The notes under the pieces are model-generated. The model was not told the DNA's origin. It ran no database searches and saw nothing but the letters and a program-made list of their open reading frames with translations. From the NCBI GenBank assembly GCA_037957365.1, contig JARHVA010000001.1:12915001-12979000 (forward strand): a DNA stretch of 64,000 bases, given 5' to 3'. Made by a program: the position numbers and the translations under genes. Below, in pieces: positions 46,278-58,012 of this stretch; the stretch's first letter is position 1, and each line of letters begins with the position of its first letter. Origin of the DNA: Torreya grandis (Eukaryota; Streptophyta; Pinopsida; Cupressales; Taxaceae).

Positions 46278-48100
46278 TGTTGGCTGGGTTTTCTCCCACA
46301 TACCAAAATTTTGACTGGTATAAAGAGATGGACATGATCAAGAAGAAGTGGAAGACCAGAAGAAGTAGAAGTGCAAAGGTTCATTTCTTTTAGGACTCTT
46401 TTTCACTAAGTATTTTCTTTCAAAGTTTTGTTCAGGCTAAGTTTTGGAATTTCTTCAGACATTTTGTCCAAAATAATTATTTCGAAGGGCATTTTCAATT
46501 CTTCTGAAGGTCATTTTCAATTCTTCTGAAAGGCATTTTCAATTCTTCCAAAATTCATTTTCAAGCATTTTGAATGGTCAATTCCATGCCAAAGTGTTAC
46601 ATTATGTAGCATTTCAAAGGGTATGTACAAAGGAAATGGACCTTTGCAAAAGTCTTGAAGACCTTTTCTTTCAGGAAAGTGATCAAAGCAAATTCATCTG
46701 AAGGGGCATTTTCAAGAGTTATTAAGGGTACTTCCCTTCAAAAAGGACACTTAACAAAACTTAAAGAAATTTGTCTGAAGAAAATGGTTGAAATAAGTTG
46801 TCTAAAGGAATTGATGATGAGCCCACAAACATCAAAATCTAAACCCCTGCAAGTAGCCATTGACATTTGAAAAGATAAAAAAAGCTACATAATCTATAGA
46901 CTTATATCGACATAAATAGATACAAGAAAACCAATGTCCTTAGATTGGTTTTCCATATATATAAAATATTTTCCCCAGGTTTCAAAGCAAGAGCTAGTGA
47001 ATGCAATTAATGGAGAGGCTCTCATCCTTCGACATGACCATCATCTCTGACAAACATCTGCTCAACTCAGAGGCAACATGGCTTAGTCCATATTCAAAGT
47101 TATGGGGATTTTGTCTTTATATGTGCAAGACAAGTGAAGGATCGCATGGAAGTGAAATATGAAGATCATATGATTAGAAAAGGTAGCTCAAGCATTAAAG
47201 ACGTTCCTGGACTTTTCCTTTTTTAGTAGATCATGACATCATCATTCTCAACAAGTTCTTGTCTTTTAATGTGTTTATCAACCAATGAGAGGGCTTGAAG
47301 ACTATTGGAGATAATTGTGGTTAATTTTTTGAAGAAATATTTGTTCTAACTAACCCAAATGTGGATGAGAATTCATGGAGGGTGGTTGGATCTCATTTAT
47401 TGAATTCTATTTGCTTGTCTCTTCTCTTTTCTCTTCCCCTTTTTTCCTATATCTCTATTTTATCCCCCATAAAAAATATATCCTCATTTTTTCAAGGAGT
47501 AACCCTATCAAAATTTTTAATAAAGACCTTTTGAAGCAATAAATATCAATTTTTACCTATCTCTTGCCTCTAAATTGTGCTTAGCAAGCTTGTGCATGAT
47601 GGCCTTGTGAAGAATTGTTATTCCATGTCCATTGTCCTTATTTATTACCTATTTTAAAGTGTTTTAAAGTTAGTTTTAGGTATGAACTTGATATATTTCC
47701 ATCGTTAATGGATGCTTGGTGTGAATTTTCAAATTCCTCTTTGCTTCATGTTTTGTTTGGTGAGCCTAGTTTATGAAACACTTATGCAAATTAACTAGTT
47801 TGTGAGGTTGTGTCAGCTAGAATTATCTTATGTTGAATTAATGTTTATTTCATGCTTATGTGAGTGTAAATAAATTTGGTGTATCACCCATTTATCTCTC
47901 TTCGTTACCCTATACCTCCTCTCTACCTCTTTTCCAAGTAGAAACATTAGTTTAGGTGATCTACCAAGAGAAAGCTGGCCTTCTCCAGAGGTTAAACCTC
48001 ACTACAGGATACCTATAGCTTGAGGTTACTCCAATATTATAGCTAGGAGTGAGAGAGCCTAAAAAAATCTCCCACAAGGGTGAAATTCTAGACTACAATA
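46278..48100 (+). repeat. 3' LTR of the deleted plus-strand element
   Basis: 1,823 bp, about 100 bp longer than its 5' partner; the extra part includes a segment near 47,570-47,650 absent from the 5' copy. Four 22-bp tandem units at 46,484-46,571. Confidence 0.82.
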
Positions 48101-48600
48101 GGGTTGAGAGAGTTTCCCCCAATAACAAGATCTTTGTGACTTCACTGAATGTCTCAAATAAAAAACCAACTTTTGAGAATTTGGTTAATATGCTACAAAG
48201 GGAAGATTCCATGCATAGATAAGACAACACTAAATAAGAAAATGAATTAGCAATACATCAGAAGGGGAAAAGCTCATGAGGTATTCAAATTAGTCTCCTA
48301 GGAAGACAAGTCAATAGAACCAACATGGAAGCAACCCTCATTCCCAAAAAATATGTCTAATATGTGGGAAGAAAAGCCATAAACTAAAATATTGTTGGTA
48401 TAATGCATTCACAAATGGCTCATATAAAAAATATAATCCAAAACCAAAATAATCTCCCTAAAGACTGAAGAAGAATCCCTAATACACATGTAATTGGAAG
48501 AGGAAACCTTCTCCACAAGAAGAGCATGGGAGCATTGTCAAGACAAAAATTATTCAAACAAGAATTATGTCTTTACTACATATACAAATGAGGAGATCCC
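48101..48600 (+). pseudogene. gag: Copia gag end with zinc knuckle
   Basis: Resumes the Copia gag: NKIFVTSLNVSNKKPTFENL near 48,130, then VNMLQRED. The zinc knuckle CLICGKKSHKLKYC at 48,354-48,395 is a complete C-x2-C-x4-H-x4-C. Knuckles bind the element RNA. Frames are broken around it. Confidence 0.82.
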
Positions 48601-51585
48601 TCATCTAAATACAATTTGGTATTTTGATTCTTGTGCCACAAGGCACATTACTAGATGAAAGAATTGGTTCCCCACTTTTACCATTCATCTTATTGAGGTA
48701 ATGTATCTATAGGAGATGATTCCTTATATAGTGTCCAAGGTATAGGTGATATTTTTTTGCCCCTTGATAATCATTCTTGTAAAATCACAAAAGTCTTATA
48801 TATTCTAGGACTACCCAAAAAAAATTTGTGTGTAAACCAATTTCTCAATCACAACATTAAGGTTGAATTTGATCAAATAGATGGTACAAATATGTGCCTC
48901 ATATGAGACAAATCTAAAATCTCAAGAATTATTGCAAGAGCTTCTAATGTAGCAAAAATGTTCCAGCTTGATATTGTACATAAAGATAATTAAGATTTTA
49001 TTTGTAAATGATAAAGACTCTACAAATATTTGGCATAGGAAATATGGACACCTAAGGATTAGGTACTTGTTTTCACTCAATAAACATCATATGGTGAGAG
49101 GCCTTCCTCACTTAAGAAGACCACTGACTTGTGCTCTATTTTTTTACCTTAAAAAAAATGTAGAGCCTCTTTAGGTATTAGTATTTATCTTTAAACTAAT
49201 CCATTAGATATAGTACACATTGATTTATGCAAACACTTCCCTCTTAGTGTCAATCAATATAAACATTTTCATCTCTTCGATGATAATTACTCACAAAAGA
49301 TGTGGGTATACTGCTTGAAGACCAATGATCAATTCTTATAAGTTTTCAAAGAGTTTAAATAGTTAGTGGAGTTACATTTTGGTCATCACAGACATGTCCC
49401 CCACTTATATTAAGGAGAAATACACTAGTAATGTATTCTATACATTTTTGAAAACATGTGGCATTTATGGTCCACTGAGCCCTCCTTATACACTATAAAA
49501 AATTGGTGTTACTAAGCGATACAATATTACCATTGTTAACATGATGTGTTGCATGTTGAAATATGCTCACCTAAGGCATCCATATTGGAAAGAAGTAATT
49601 CACACACTGGTTTACTTACTAAACTATGCACTCATCAAATCTCTCCATAATATCACTCTTATAGAAGCATGGTCAAGGTATAATCTCTTTATCTCTCATT
49701 TTCATGTTTTTTGTTGCAAAGCACATATGCACATTCCAAAGAAGAAGAGGAAAAATTTAGATGGTAAATCCTTGGAATGTATTTTTCTTTTGTAAAATGA
49801 AGATTCAAAGGCCTACCGACTCATAGATCCTTAGACAAATAATATATACATCAATGTAAATGTTGTATTTGGTGAGAAGGATGAGTCCAATCCACCTTAT
49901 ACACAATCACATGTTATAAAAATTTCTCCTATGTGTCTCTCTGATGATGGCATCTATAACTATTATAGTGATAATGAGGACAATGATGGTGATGATGGTC
50001 AACCAATTCCTCTAGATGTAACATCCACAAGTACTATACAATGGATACTTGAGTGGTATATTAGTACTATTCAAAATCTAAAATTAGATGGAAATGCCAT
50101 CAAGAGTTCATGAAGTTCAATAGTCAAAATCTTGGAAAGGGGCCATGGATGTTGAATACCAGTCATAAATGAAGAACAATACATGGTATCTTATTGATAT
50201 TCCAACATGAAAGAAGCCTATTGGTTGTAAGTGGATATTTAATACCAAGTACAAAGAAGATAACATTGAAAAATAAAAAGGCGATACTTGTAGCAAAGGG
50301 ATATGTAGCAAAAAAAGGCATTATCTATGAGGAGAATTTTTCTCCCACAACAAGGATGAAGACTATTAGAATGGTCTTTGCTATTGTTGAAAAAATTGGA
50401 TTGAAATTCCATCAGATGGATGTGAAAATGCCTTTTTGAGTGGAGATCTACAAAAGGAAGTATACATGACCCAGATAGAGGGTTTTGTCACACCTAGTCA
50501 AGAAAAAAGGTGTGTAGACTTATCAAGTATTTATATGGTCTCAACCAAGTTTCCTGGGCCTTGCATATCAATATTGATGAGCCTCTAGTACAACATGGAT
50601 TCAAATAGAGTCCATATGATCCAAATGTTTATCTCAAGGAAAAATAGGAGAGGTTGTGATTCTCATTATATATTTTGATGATCTAGTCATCAATAGTAGA
50701 TCAGTGAAGATGATTGATTCCACAAAGAATGATCCTAAGTGATCTTTTGACATGACAGATCCTAGGTTTTTCCACTAATGTCTTGGTTTGGAGGTGTGGT
50801 AAAAGGGACACCAAATCTTCACATCTCAAATGAAGTATGGAAAGATTATGCTCAAGAAATTCTAGATGATAGATTGTAATACTATTACAACACCCATGTA
50901 GAAAATATTTAAACTATCTCATTATGATCCATCACCACATGTAAATGCCACTCTCTATCATCAATTGATTTTGGCTCTCATTTATCTAACATACACTAGG
51001 CTAGATATCAGCTATGATGTTAGTTATCAATCATGATTCATGTAGGAACCAAAGATGAGTCTCTAGAAAGTAGCAAAGCAGACATTGAGATACATTTAGG
51101 GCATTATATAATGTGGCCCAAAATATAATAAGAATGATTAATTATTCTTGGCATGATACACAAACACTAATAATTTAGGTTCTATTAATGACATGAAATC
51201 CACATCTAGAATTGTTTTCTTTCTATGATCTTCCATTGAGGTATAGTATTGTGTAGTAGGAGTAGTTTATGAGGAAATATGGCTACTTTTCATATTTTTA
51301 GGACTTAGATTACCACAAAAATATCCAACAACCATTTAATGTGACAATAAAAGTATTCTACAACTTGTTTGAAATCTAATGTTCTTTGAGTGCATGAAGC
51401 ATATCGAGGTTTAGATCCACTTCATAAATAAACATATTGAACAAAACAACATCCAACTCCAATTTTTCCCCACTCGAGATTAGTGTGCAAATATCTTCAC
51501 CAAGTCACTTTCATGTGATAAGTTTGAGGTATTCTGGAATTCTCTTTCATGCACTCTTTATACTATGATGTACTAAGTGAAGAAA
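48601..51585 (+). pseudogene. pol: Copia protease, integrase, RT and RNase H, broken
   Basis: Protease: WYFDSCATRHITR near 48,620 (usual DSGA, here DSCA). Pre-integrase: WHRKYGHLRIRYL and MVRGLP near 49,030-49,100. Integrase: DIVHIDLC near 49,210, then IEAWSR near 49,670 and ECIFLL near 49,780. RT: WKGAMDVEY near 50,138, KAILVAKGY near 50,278, KFHQMDVKMPF near 50,408, and a DDLVINSRS catalytic segment near 50,680. RNase H from about 51,140 has YTNTNNLGSIND and ends DKFEVFWNSL at about 51,540. Domain order is Copia. Frequent stops. Confidence 0.88.
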
Positions 51586-51641
51586 TTTTGGATATTCACA
51601 TTTTAATATTTAATACATCATAGTAAGTAGTATATATTTAG
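51586..51641 (+). repeat. 3' LTR start of the Copia element, truncated
   Basis: TTTTGGATATTC and TTTAATACATCATAGTAAGT match the 5' LTR start at 15,675. It breaks off at 51,641, where an unrelated LTR-like end begins. Confidence 0.75.
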
Positions 51642-54600
51642 TGTTATCACACTAAATTTCACCCTTGAGAAGGTTGTTCAAGCCTTTTCACTTAGGTGAT
51701 AGCATAGAGACACCTCTAGGTTATGGGTGGCTTAATCAACAAGGTGAATCTATAGATGGGGCTAGCTCCCTTGATGCTTCACCTAGAATCACTACTAAAC
51801 CTATTAATTTCTAGGAAAAAGGAGAGAGAGAAAGTAAAAAAACATGGAGGTGATGCACCAAAATCAATACCGTCCACTTGCCTATAATGCACTAAGAACA
51901 TGAACAAAGATTGAGACCTATCACACTAACTTAATATGAGCCTCTAAGCATCAATATTTTAGTATGAAGGTGAAAATAAAGATAATAAATAAGATGGGAT
52001 GATTAATAGGTCTCATATGAGACACTAATGAAACAATCTCTACACTTAGCCAATGCAAGACCATTTACCGCATTCCATATGACCTACTAAGGTGATTAAT
52101 GACTTGTAAATAGGTAGTGAGATAGGACAAATGCAAGAGAGATATGATACTGCTACTAACATCCATCAACCACCATGAGTATATACTAATTACAACATTA
52201 ATAAGGATATAAATCAACTTGTATTCATCTCCAAGACAAAGTACAAGTGTTATTTGAGTAGGGATTCACCATACTCAGGTTGAGAATCCTTTACAATGCC
52301 AAATAAGATAGTACATATAGGATAAAGAATAAGAGAGATAGAGAATAGAAGTGTCAAGAACTAATGACATCTTCCAAACACTCATATAAATATTTAAAAA
52401 TAAGAAAACATACCAAGGAATAGTCCTAAAAACTCTCTTCAACATGTGTGCACTTAGTTTGATGATAGCTTCATCAAGGTGGCGTATGATATTTTGTCTT
52501 GCTTGATGAATCATCAATCCTTGTTGAAATTTCCACCTTATTATTAATTAGGAAGTGATAAGTCATCTTCTTAGTTTATAATTACTTATCCTTATCTTGG
52601 ACACTTTTTCATATGTAGAATCTTCTATACTGATATTATAAAGTATGTTAAGCCCATTAAGATCTTCCAACACTTGCCCAATCAATACTAGACCTCTTAG
52701 GTGTCTTGAAACTATTGAAGCTTTCTTATTCCTAACTTTCATGTATTTAGTCCTTTTATTTCTCTTAAAGACCTATAATCCATCATCTCTCCACCTCTAT
52801 TCTGTAATCTTATTCATAACTTTCACATTTTCTCTCTTTAAGGCTTATTTCTTGTAGCCTTATTTTAACACAAATATACTGGGTTTGAATGATCTATAGA
52901 GTTTATAGACAATATAAAGACATATTTGGGTACCTTTTATCTAATTTTAGCTTCACTCAAAGTTTTATGACTCAACTCTCATGCAGACCTACTAACTCAA
53001 CACCCTCCTTCACAATTAGGTCCTTTAGGCCTAAAGTAAACACACAATACTAGAGACTATACTATACTATATTATACAACTCTAAAACCACCAAAATCTT
53101 ATAGAGCACATCAAATGATGTCAAATTACAAAGTTTATTAAAATTCTAAGGGTGGAAACTCAAGTTATGTAAAATTTATGATTCAAACCCTAGGTTAGTC
53201 TTGACACAAGCCTGTGAAGGTTGAGAGTAAAAATAAAATAAAAAGAGTTTTAAACAACTTAAAATATTTTTGAGACTTGTGTGAGGTCTGCCCCAACTCC
53301 CCTTAACTCTTTCGATAGTCATTTTCCCTTTAACAATCTTCTTACCTTTCCAACATGCCAAGTTTCATAATTATATATCTAAACATATACAACATCTTAC
53401 ACATGTATCTCATCACTCCCACACCCTACATGACTCTCAGTACCCAACTACAAGACCAAAGTCTCATGTTATCTTCATATTTTTGGAGGCAGACTTGTAG
53501 CTTTTTAGCAGGCTTATAGGTAGGTACTTATGACAAGGATTTTGAGCAAAATATCATTATGGTATTCATTTGTTATTATAAATTATTCATTATGACTTCA
53601 TACCATATCTATTTAGATGTGAATATGACCCTAACTTGCATTCAAAGCTTCATCATGCTTAGGAATTGAGTCTCTATTATTGAAGAGTTTAGGGAGGGAT
53701 TCTTTGGCTCTTTTAGGCCTCATGGATCTCTTGATGCACTTATCCATTTATGACACTTGTGAAAACATCTTAAGACACCTTTGGATCTTTGTATATACAC
53801 TCCCTATTTCTTGCACATGTTTTATATCATGTAAGCTAGCTTGCAATCCATTTTAGTCTTCTTTATCATAGGTGCACATAGTCTATTGAATGCCTTATTC
53901 CTCTTATGAATTCATCATTTTGATTTGTTTGTGATTTGATTTGGGAGTTAAATATTTAAATCTTCTTAATAAGAGTGAGGTGAAGTATCTAAATAAGTTT
54001 TCATTGATGTCTCTATGTTCATCTTTTGTCCTTCAACCCCAACTACCTATACAAGTGTTTTAAGCTTTGTCTCACTAACTTCATGTGTATAATTAAATAT
54101 ACTTTTAATCCCTCCAAAGGGTTAATGAATACCTTGTAAAAATTGTTTAGATTTCTCCCTCAAGTTTAAAATAATATCTATTATCATGAGAAACCAATAT
54201 TTGATTGGTTTATTGATATTTCAACTCCATATGTACAGAAAAATATTCTTCTAGGCTCTATAAGCCTGCTAGCTTCTCTTAGGTATTACTTAACCATTTT
54301 TATGTTTATTTTTTTTCACATATCATATCAACATTCTTAACTCTTCCTATGAGGTCTCACACACCCTATGCAGTTTTTCAGACTCATCTCCCATCTCAAA
54401 CCTTAGCGTTTTATGCTTACCTTGCAGGCAAACCTGTAGGTGACTGTTTTAGGCGCATAACACCTCCTTCTTTCACCACATGATTAATATTACTTGATTG
54501 GATTATATACTATGGAATATTAAAGTATATTACACTTGGTCATAAACATCAATTACTCCCAAATGTCTTGAAAATTTTCTCATTGATCACAGGAATGTGT

Positions 54601-55513
54601 TCACTCCTTCATACTTGTAAACTTGTTGAAGAACACTAAGACCAAAGTCCCTCATAATCTGCTATCTACTCCTTATGTTTTATATCTGACACTTTAAGAG
54701 ATTTATATGAGTATTGATATGTTTATATAGGTTTCTTAAAGAACATTTCATGTAAGAAACATTCAAACTAACAAAAACCCTGCTTGCAACCATTCCATAT
54801 AGGTCTTCAACCTATCATATATAGAGATTATTGCCTTCCCTTGCTTGCACATGCCAAACTAATGCTGTGAAATAGTGTTAAAAGACTATTATGATATTTC
54901 ATGGTATCACACAAACACCCATTTGTACCAATGAACTCAAAAGTGCCTTGAATTTCCAAAAATTGAGCTTATGGTGTTTTAGAAGGGTTTTGGACTGCTT
55001 GTTTTGTTAAATATGGCTCATAAAACATGGCCCTTGAAACTTTAAAATAATGCATGGAATTTAAATGGAATAACAACCTAAATCAACCCCTAGGAGAGTT
55101 TGATCCAAATCTTCTCCTGCATGAAACAAGCATTACAAATTGACCTTCAACTAACTGTCGAGAACTTAATGAAGTATCTGATTCCTTCCCTGAATTGATA
55201 TGACTTTTGCAATCTCAAACAAGCATGGTTTGGCCTTGGTGAAGCCATACCAACATACTCTAACCCTTTGAGATTCTTAAAATTCATTTTTTCTTCTTGA
55301 ATGGCTCATGACATGCAGTTATAATTGTTTTGTAGGTTATCATTGCTCTTTCATACCTAAGACTATCATCTTGATCCTGTACTTTATCATATTCACATTA
55401 AAATTAACTCACAAAGGTTGGAATTTTTTAGATAAACTTACATGACATCGTATTTTACTTATAGATGTTATTACAAGGCTTTAAAATATATTGACCAAGC
55501 ATGAAAAGGTTTG
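51642..55513 (-). repeat. Long LTR-like sequence related to the Tat-like LTR
   Basis: The first 400 bp parallel the left end of the minus-strand Tat-like LTR. It starts TGTTATCAC..AAATTTCACCCTTG, then TTATGGGT, GATGCTTCAC, GGAGGTGATGCACCAAAA and ATGAGACACTA, in the same order as 17,670-18,090. No pol is found, so it is either a long LTR, a solo LTR, or an LTR cut by the younger gag-only element at 55,514. The right border is unknown. Apart from this I see only short non-coding ORFs here. Confidence 0.5.
55509..55513. other. Candidate target-site duplication GTTTG (left)
   Basis: Five bases before the LTR start TGTAGACACC. The right copy lies beyond the window, so it cannot be confirmed. Confidence 0.4.
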
Positions 55514-56928
55514 TGTAGACACCGAAAAAGTGTCTAACCCTTTGTCTTCCTCTCTCCCCTTGGTCCCTTGCCACTTCAACTATCCCTAACCTACCTAAGT
55601 CTTATTAATTGAAAATAATCACCTATTTTTAATTAAATAAGACCCTTTTCCTTCTCCTTGCCACCTCGCCATCCTAGGATACCTTCCTTGGATCCCTTTT
55701 ATTCCCCACATGGCCATTTAATGCCTTAGACTCCCATTCCAACCTCTCCTCTCGCCCATTTAACCACCCGTCGACCGTTTCATCCTCGCATTCATTTGAC
55801 CTGGCCGCTGGGAAACGGATAGGAGGCTATTTTTAGCCTTTTTCTGGCCTTTTAGCCACCGATGTCGGTCAGCCCTCGGCCGACGTCGGCGATATTGCCG
55901 GCGTCGGCACCCTTCATAACGGTTTTCTTCACCGTTATCTCTCTCCCTGGTTCCGCTTGGCTTCTCTTGACTTCTCTGCGTCTCTAGCTCTCGCATCCCG
56001 ACTCTTGAATCTTTGGCATCAAACCCTTGTATCAGCAATCTCTCTACCAATCAATCTGACTCTCCCCCTCAGGTACACAGCAAGCTTCTGTAAGTGAACA
56101 ACGGGGATTCTTCATCAGCAACAGGTCTTCAACAAGCGGCAACAACAACACCTTCTTCAGCAGGGCACAGGTATGTTCTCTGTTTGTTTTCTTTATGCTT
56201 TCTAGTCATCTGCTTTTAAACTAGATTTAGTACCCCCTCAGCCCTGACTGTCACCCAGACCCGGATTCCTATCTCCCAGATTGGCTTCCTCTATCTCCCT
56301 GTCCCTCTCTGTCCTTCTGACTAAAACCATCCTCAAACCAGGCCCAGAGCAGACTCAGACCTTCGTCCACAGACCAAGCCCAGCCCAGACTCTGTCCCAA
56401 CTCAACCAGAACCTGCCTAAAATGCCATCCAAGCCTATTGCCCCGACCGACGCCGGTCATTACCCCGACCGACGTCGGCAGACTAACCGACATCGGCAGA
56501 CCCGAAAATCGACGCCGATAAGACCACCGACGCCGGCGACTGCAACCAGGCCGACAGCTTCTTCTATGTAAGCCTTTGCTTCCTTTTCTCTTTCAGTTTG
56601 CTATCATTTCAGTCTATTTTAGCATTCTATCTTTTTATCAGTCATTTATCTCTTTATCAAATAGTGGGTTGACCTCCCTCAAGGAAGTTCTCATACTTCT
56701 GGGAACAAGCTCTTGCTTGGCAACCCACCGTCTATCTATCTAACATTTTCTTGTCCAAGTTTCCTTTTTTCTTGCAGGTGTCATTCCTCCACAGCCAAAG
56801 AGGAGTGCCCACAAACGTCTGGATTTACGGTGTGCAATCTTTAGTCCAGGTACTTCCTTGCCTCGTCCATCTTCTTTAGTTTCTTTATTCAACTTTTGAA
56901 TGTAGAAAGCGAATTTTGAATAGAAACA
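55514..56928 (+). repeat. 5' LTR of the young gag-only element
   Basis: 1,415 bp from TGTAGACACC to TAGAAACA. It carries three palindromes at 55,858, 55,879 and 55,897, and five at 56,446, 56,468, 56,486, 56,508 and 56,526. A donor-like site GTATGT is at 56,171 and an acceptor-like TTTTTTCTTGCAG ends at 56,776. The ORFs in it have no recognised domain. Confidence 0.9.
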
Positions 56929-56951
56929 TTCTGGCACGCCCGGTGGGACCC
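56929..56951 (+). other. Primer-binding site region
   Basis: TTCTGGCACGCCCGGTGGGA directly after the LTR end. It resembles CTAGCATGCCTGATGGGACC at the Tat-like complex. The tRNA is not identified. Confidence 0.7.
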
Positions 56952-58012
56952 TAGGTTCCTCCTGGGTTCCTTTTTCTTCATTCATTTAGGAGCATTAGGT
57001 TCTTACCTTTTCTCCTCTTTCTCTTCTTCTCAATGACACTATAAGCAGGACTAAAATGAATCCTTCTTTCTTCCTTGCATTTCTAGACTAGTCTAAACAT
57101 CATACTCTCAACCCTTTCTCAAACTTGTCTGCATAACAAACATCACATTTCGACTTGGGCATTAAAACGTATTGCACTTTCATTTTTGCTTGTGCTTGCA
57201 TTAGTCCACATCTAGTAACTTAGACGCATATTGAATGAACCGTAGACACTTGATGTTACACTACCGAACCACATGCACCAAACGAACATAAAACATACCT
57301 GAGACAAGGCCCGACTGGGATTTCATCCCCCAGCAGATACCTTACCCGTCCCGGTGACCCTACTTGGATTTCATCACCAAGGGGGAAGCCCACTCCGTTC
57401 TCTGGCGGAGTCTAAACTCTAGGCGAGGTATATCTTGGCTAAGCGAGACCAGCTAACCACTGAAATCGTGAAGTGAGGGGAGCTTGCTCCTTAGCACCAG
57501 GCCACGTACCAGACCCTAACACAGATCTTTGAGCACCTAAAACAAGACCTGAAACCATCTTTAGACTGCCTTCTTCTAGGACCCATTTTTCAGCCAATCT
57601 CCCCAAACATTCATCTAAGGCATAAGCCACAATTTCTAAGGTTAATTCCTAGGATTTATCGCTTAGGCTTGTCTGTCTTTCTCTGTTTTCCTCTTCTCAT
57701 CTGTTTGTTTGAGTGTGTGAGGACGCTTTCTTCTTTGTTTTTCCAAGAATCATCAAACCTTTTGGTTCTCTGGAAGACACAGTCACCGACATCGGTTCTG
57801 CCACCGACGTCGGCCTTCTCTGTCACCGGCATCGGTTCTGCTACCGACGTCGGCTTTATCTTTTACCGGCATCGGTTATCTGACCGACGTCGGCCACATT
57901 TATTACCGACATCAGTTTTTAAATCGACGTCGGTCTCTGTCACTGTCCTTTTTCTTCAAAACCAGCAGCCTGAAACCTATCCCTTCTCTGTCAAAAACTC
58001 CATTCTGGTTTT
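56952..58012 (+). other. Leader of the young gag-only element
   Basis: About 1.06 kb, non-coding, collinear with 24,141-25,180. Holds the eight-unit palindrome array 57,785-57,934. Confidence 0.75.
57785..57934 (+). repeat. Array of eight 12-bp palindromes with alternating 18/22-bp spacing
   Basis: Units start at 57,785, 57,803, 57,825, 57,843, 57,865, 57,883, 57,905 and 57,923, giving steps of 18, 22, 18, 22, 18, 22, 18. Odd units read ACCGRCATCGGT (the seventh ACCGACATCAGT); even units read ACCGACGTCGGC (the last AATCGACGTCGGT). The array is thus four 40-bp repeats, each with two different palindromes. Confidence 0.95.

Larger units (their letters stand above)
41921..48100 (+). mobile_element. 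Plus-strand Tat-like Gypsy element with internal deletion
   Basis: 6.2 kb with LTRs at 41,921-43,641 and 46,278-48,100, both starting TGTTGGC and ending in ACTAMAATA. Inside are a leader, gag (43,806-44,560) and integrase (44,750-45,990); protease, both RNase H domains and RT are missing. Its coding sequence is of the same family as the minus-strand complex, but its LTR is shorter and diverged. Flanks GGCCT (left) and GGGTT (right) match in three of five bases. The Copia gag reading resumes after it, which supports the borders. Confidence 0.82.
15675..51641 (+). mobile_element. Ty1/Copia element split by two Gypsy insertions
   Basis: A Copia element in three exons of surviving DNA: 15,675-17,664, 41,792-41,920 and 48,101-51,641. 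The pieces join logically. The left piece has the 5' LTR, leader and gag start; the middle piece continues the same gag frame; the right piece carries the gag end, zinc knuckle, protease, integrase, RT and RNase H in Copia order, then the start of a 3' LTR. Both LTRs share a TTTAATACATCAT.GTAGTATAT block (15,699 and 51,609). The 3' LTR is cut at 51,641 by another LTR-like sequence. All frames are decayed. Confidence 0.8.

Noticed and set aside
55760..56050. Minus-strand ORF of 96 codons in the LTR, Arg-rich
   Set aside because: Lies across the palindrome group; low complexity, not conserved as protein in the older copy.
56269..56571. Overlapping ORFs on both strands in the LTR with PTSV-like words
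   Set aside because: They are translations of the palindromes, which read similarly on both strands.
57785..57934. Possible CRISPR-like array
   Set aside because: Repeats are 12-bp palindromes at 18/22-bp steps with related spacers, in a plant retrotransposon leader; no cas genes and the wrong organism.
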